This document shows, piece after piece, positions 39,451 to 41,094 of a stretch of DNA of 41,094 nucleotides; the stretch's first letter is position 1; each line of letters starts with the position of its first letter. The position numbers and the translations under genes are program-made. Origin of the DNA: Sphingomonadales bacterium UBA2369 (GTDB taxonomy: Bacteria; Pseudomonadota; Alphaproteobacteria; Sphingomonadales; Sphingomonadaceae); assembly GCA_002344055.1 (NCBI GenBank), contig DDTH01000008.1, forward strand, positions 1 through 41,094, read 5' to 3'. Under the pieces are notes generated by a model, which ran no database searches, was not told the DNA's origin, and worked only from the letters and a program-made list of their open reading frames with translations.

Positions 39451-41043
39451 ATGAACCTCGTCAAAGCCATTGGCACCATCGGCGGGCTGACCATGGTCAG
39501 CCGCGTGCTCGGCTTCGCGCGCGACATGATCGGCAGTCGCATCCTCGGCGCCAGCCACGCCAACGATGCGTTCAACGTCGCCTTCACTTTGCCGAACATC
39601 TTCCGCCGCCTGTTCGGCGAGGGCGCGTTCGCCTCCGGTTTCGTGCCTTTGTTCAGCCGCCGGCTTGCCTCGGGCGGGCCGGAGGACGCGCAGAAATTCT
39701 CCAACGAGATTCTCGCCGTCTTCATGCCCACTTTGTTGATCGTCACCGCGATCTTCATGGTCGCGATGCCGGGTTTCCTGTGGCTGATCGTCTCCGATTA
39801 TGCCGAGACGCCGGGCAAGTTCGAACTGGCGGTCGAACTCACCCGCTGGACCTTCCCCTATCTGATCTTCATCAGCCTGGTGGCACTGCTGTCGGGGGTG
39901 CTGAACTCGCTGACCCGCTTCGCGATCGCGGCCTTCGCCCCCGCCTTGCTGAACATCGCCCTCATCGTCGGCCTGCTCGTCTCGCCGGGCGGGAGCAGCG
40001 AGGCGGAGCTGACCCAGACCGTCCGCAACATGGCGATCGCGGTGCTGGCGGGCGGCGTGGCGCAATTCGCCTTGTGCTGGTGGGCCGTGCGCAAGGCAGG
40101 GATCAGGCTGCATTTCGGCCGGCCCAAGCTGACGCCGGCGGTGAAGGAATTGCTGATCCTGATCCTGCCCGCGACCGTGGCGGCGGGCGTCTATCAGATC
40201 AGCCAGCTCTTCTACACCTTCTTCGCCTCCGGCCTCGGCGAGGGCGCGCTGACCAATCTGGGCTATGCCGACCGGCTGAACCAGCTGCCTTTGTCGATCA
40301 TCGGCACGGCGCTCGGCACCGCGATCCTGCCGTCGATCAGCCGGGCGATCGAGAAGCAGAATGAGGCGGGCGCGGCCGACATTCAGGCGCGCGCCTTCGA
40401 TCTCGCCATGCTGCTGACCTTGCCGGCGACGATCGCCCTTTCAGTCACCGCCATCCCGATCATCGGTGCTCTCTTCCAGGGCGGCAATTATACGCAGGAG
40501 AATGCCGTCATCACCGGCAACATCCTGTCGATCCTCGTGCTCGGCCTTCCCGCTTACGTGCTGGTCAAGGTGCTGACCCCCGGCTTCTACGCCCGCAAGG
40601 ACGTGAAGACGCCGGTGCGGATCGCGATGGCGATCCTCGGCGGCAGCATCGTGGCGAACTTCGCTCTGATCCCGTTCATCGGCATTTACAGCCTCGCGAC
40701 CGTCACCTCGGTCGGGGCGTGGCTGAACTTCCTGTTGCTGTTCGTGATCCTTGCCGCGCGCGGCCACTTCAAGATGCCCGGCTGGCTGGTCTCTCGCGTC
40801 GCGCGGCAGCTGATCGCCGCCGCCGTGATGGGCGTCGTGCTGTTCTTCCTGCAAAACTATCTCGGCGACATCTTCACCGGTTCTACCGGAAGGCGGATCA
40901 TCGGCATCGGGATGATCGTCGGCACCGGCGGCATCCTCTATTTCGGCATCGCCTGGGTGATCGGCGGCATCGACAAGGATGATTTCAAGACGCTCTTCAA
41001 GCGCGCCAAGCCCGAAGAAGCCCCGCTGAGCGAAGGGATTTGA
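39451..41043 (+). CDS. murJ: lipid II flippase MurJ (MviN)
   Basis: The 530-residue MATE-like/MVF-family protein moves lipid II across the inner membrane for cell-wall synthesis. The start NLVKAIGTIGGLTMVSRVLGFARDMI and the following AFNVAFTLPNIFRRLFGEGAFASGFVPLF are diagnostic, including Arg residues of the central cavity. About 14 hydrophobic helices are seen. GALTNLGYADRLNQLPLSIIGTALGTAILPSIS is the usual middle part. Length is normal. ATG 39451 has no strong Shine-Dalgarno sequence. Confidence 0.97.
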   Translation: MNLVKAIGTIGGLTMVSRVLGFARDMIGSRILGASHANDAFNVAFTLPNIFRRLFGEGAFASGFVPLFSRRLASGGPEDAQKFSNEILAVFMPTLLIVTAIFMVAMPGFLWLIVSDYAETPGKFELAVELTRWTFPYLIFISLVALLSGVLNSLTRFAIAAFAPALLNIALIVGLLVSPGGSSEAELTQTVRNMAIAVLAGGVAQFALCWWAVRKAGIRLHFGRPKLTPAVKELLILILPATVAAGVYQISQLFYTFFASGLGEGALTNLGYADRLNQLPLSIIGTALGTAILPSISRAIEKQNEAGAADIQARAFDLAMLLTLPATIALSVTAIPIIGALFQGGNYTQENAVITGNILSILVLGLPAYVLVKVLTPGFYARKDVKTPVRIAMAILGGSIVANFALIPFIGIYSLATVTSVGAWLNFLLLFVILAARGHFKMPGWLVSRVARQLIAAAVMGVVLFFLQNYLGDIFTGSTGRRIIGIGMIVGTGGILYFGIAWVIGGIDKDDFKTLFKRAKPEEAPLSEGI

Positions 41044-41072
41044 TGTCCAGCATAGCTCGCCTCGCCCCCAAC

Positions 41073-41094
41073 CCCTCCCCCTTGTGGGGAGGGG
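41073..41094. repeat. start of a family A palindrome cut by the window edge
   Basis: CCCTCCCC and GGGGAGGGG flank a short loop directly after murJ. The words match the family A element before folC. The rest lies outside the window. Confidence 0.6.

Noticed and set aside
41043..41094. An ATG overlapping the murJ stop (TGATG) that opens a frame to the window edge
   Set aside because: After about ten codons the frame enters a family A palindrome, so it is more likely intergenic DNA; the following sequence is needed to decide.
1..41094. tRNA, rRNA, CRISPR arrays, integrases and transposases
   Set aside because: I looked for T-arm words, regularly spaced short repeats and catalytic signatures of mobile-element enzymes in both strands and found none that hold up.

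Overview
The window looks like chromosomal DNA of a sphingomonad (Alphaproteobacteria, Sphingomonadales). The basis is high GC (for example 46 of 60 bases in 5161-5220), protein sequences typical of that order, and two families of intergenic palindromes common in these genomes. Almost every gene is ordinary core or near-core metabolism. I saw no rRNA, tRNA, CRISPR array, transposase, integrase or phage gene.

Layout. 1-3245: the end of an unidentified gene, accD, folC (its ribosome binding site is supplied by a palindromic repeat), then a membrane-anchored TPR protein on the minus strand. 3262-10889: an AmpG-like permease, a Rieske oxygenase, a single-domain response regulator, the RluB-type pseudouridine synthase overlapping rsmD, a TonB-like protein, a tandem pair of related membrane proteins, and a GFA-family protein. 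11030-15699: a 60-residue protein, a four-helix membrane protein, an ABC1/UbiB kinase and a UvrD/PcrA helicase with an in-frame palindrome. 15713-17202: three overlapping or closely spaced minus-strand genes of unknown function in clearly AT-richer DNA; this is the only accessory-looking cassette and the best candidate for an undescribed system. 17292-22439: a frameshifted SpoIIAA-like gene, a PspA-like protein, a Yip1-like membrane protein, a secreted ricin-type lectin, a Gre-like factor overlapping a mini helix-turn-helix protein, YaiI, IF-1 with a long tail, and a 50-residue gene closed by a strong terminator.

22533-30066: alpha/beta hydrolase, MFS exporter, cysteine synthase, then the minus-strand group dapE-comM-lipoprotein, and a cupin. 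30150-38582, all minus strand: a membrane protein, GNAT, GST, then the conserved membrane-biogenesis and RNase P block rpmH-rnpA-yidD-yidC-engB (in transcription order), a PGPGW protein, mltA-smr and a Tim44-domain protein. 38778-41043: secB, divergent from the Tim44 gene, then murJ.

Functional themes are protein export and membrane insertion (secB, yidC, yidD, Tim44 protein), peptidoglycan assembly and recycling (murJ, mltA, ampG, dapE), and ribosome and RNA maturation (rluB, rsmD, rpmH, rnpA, engB, infA). The points most worth a second look are the unknown three-gene cassette, the missing conventional start of rnpA downstream of rpmH together with a terminator-like hairpin in the rpmH leader, palindromic elements inside two coding regions and at the folC start, and the one-base lesion in the SpoIIAA-like gene.
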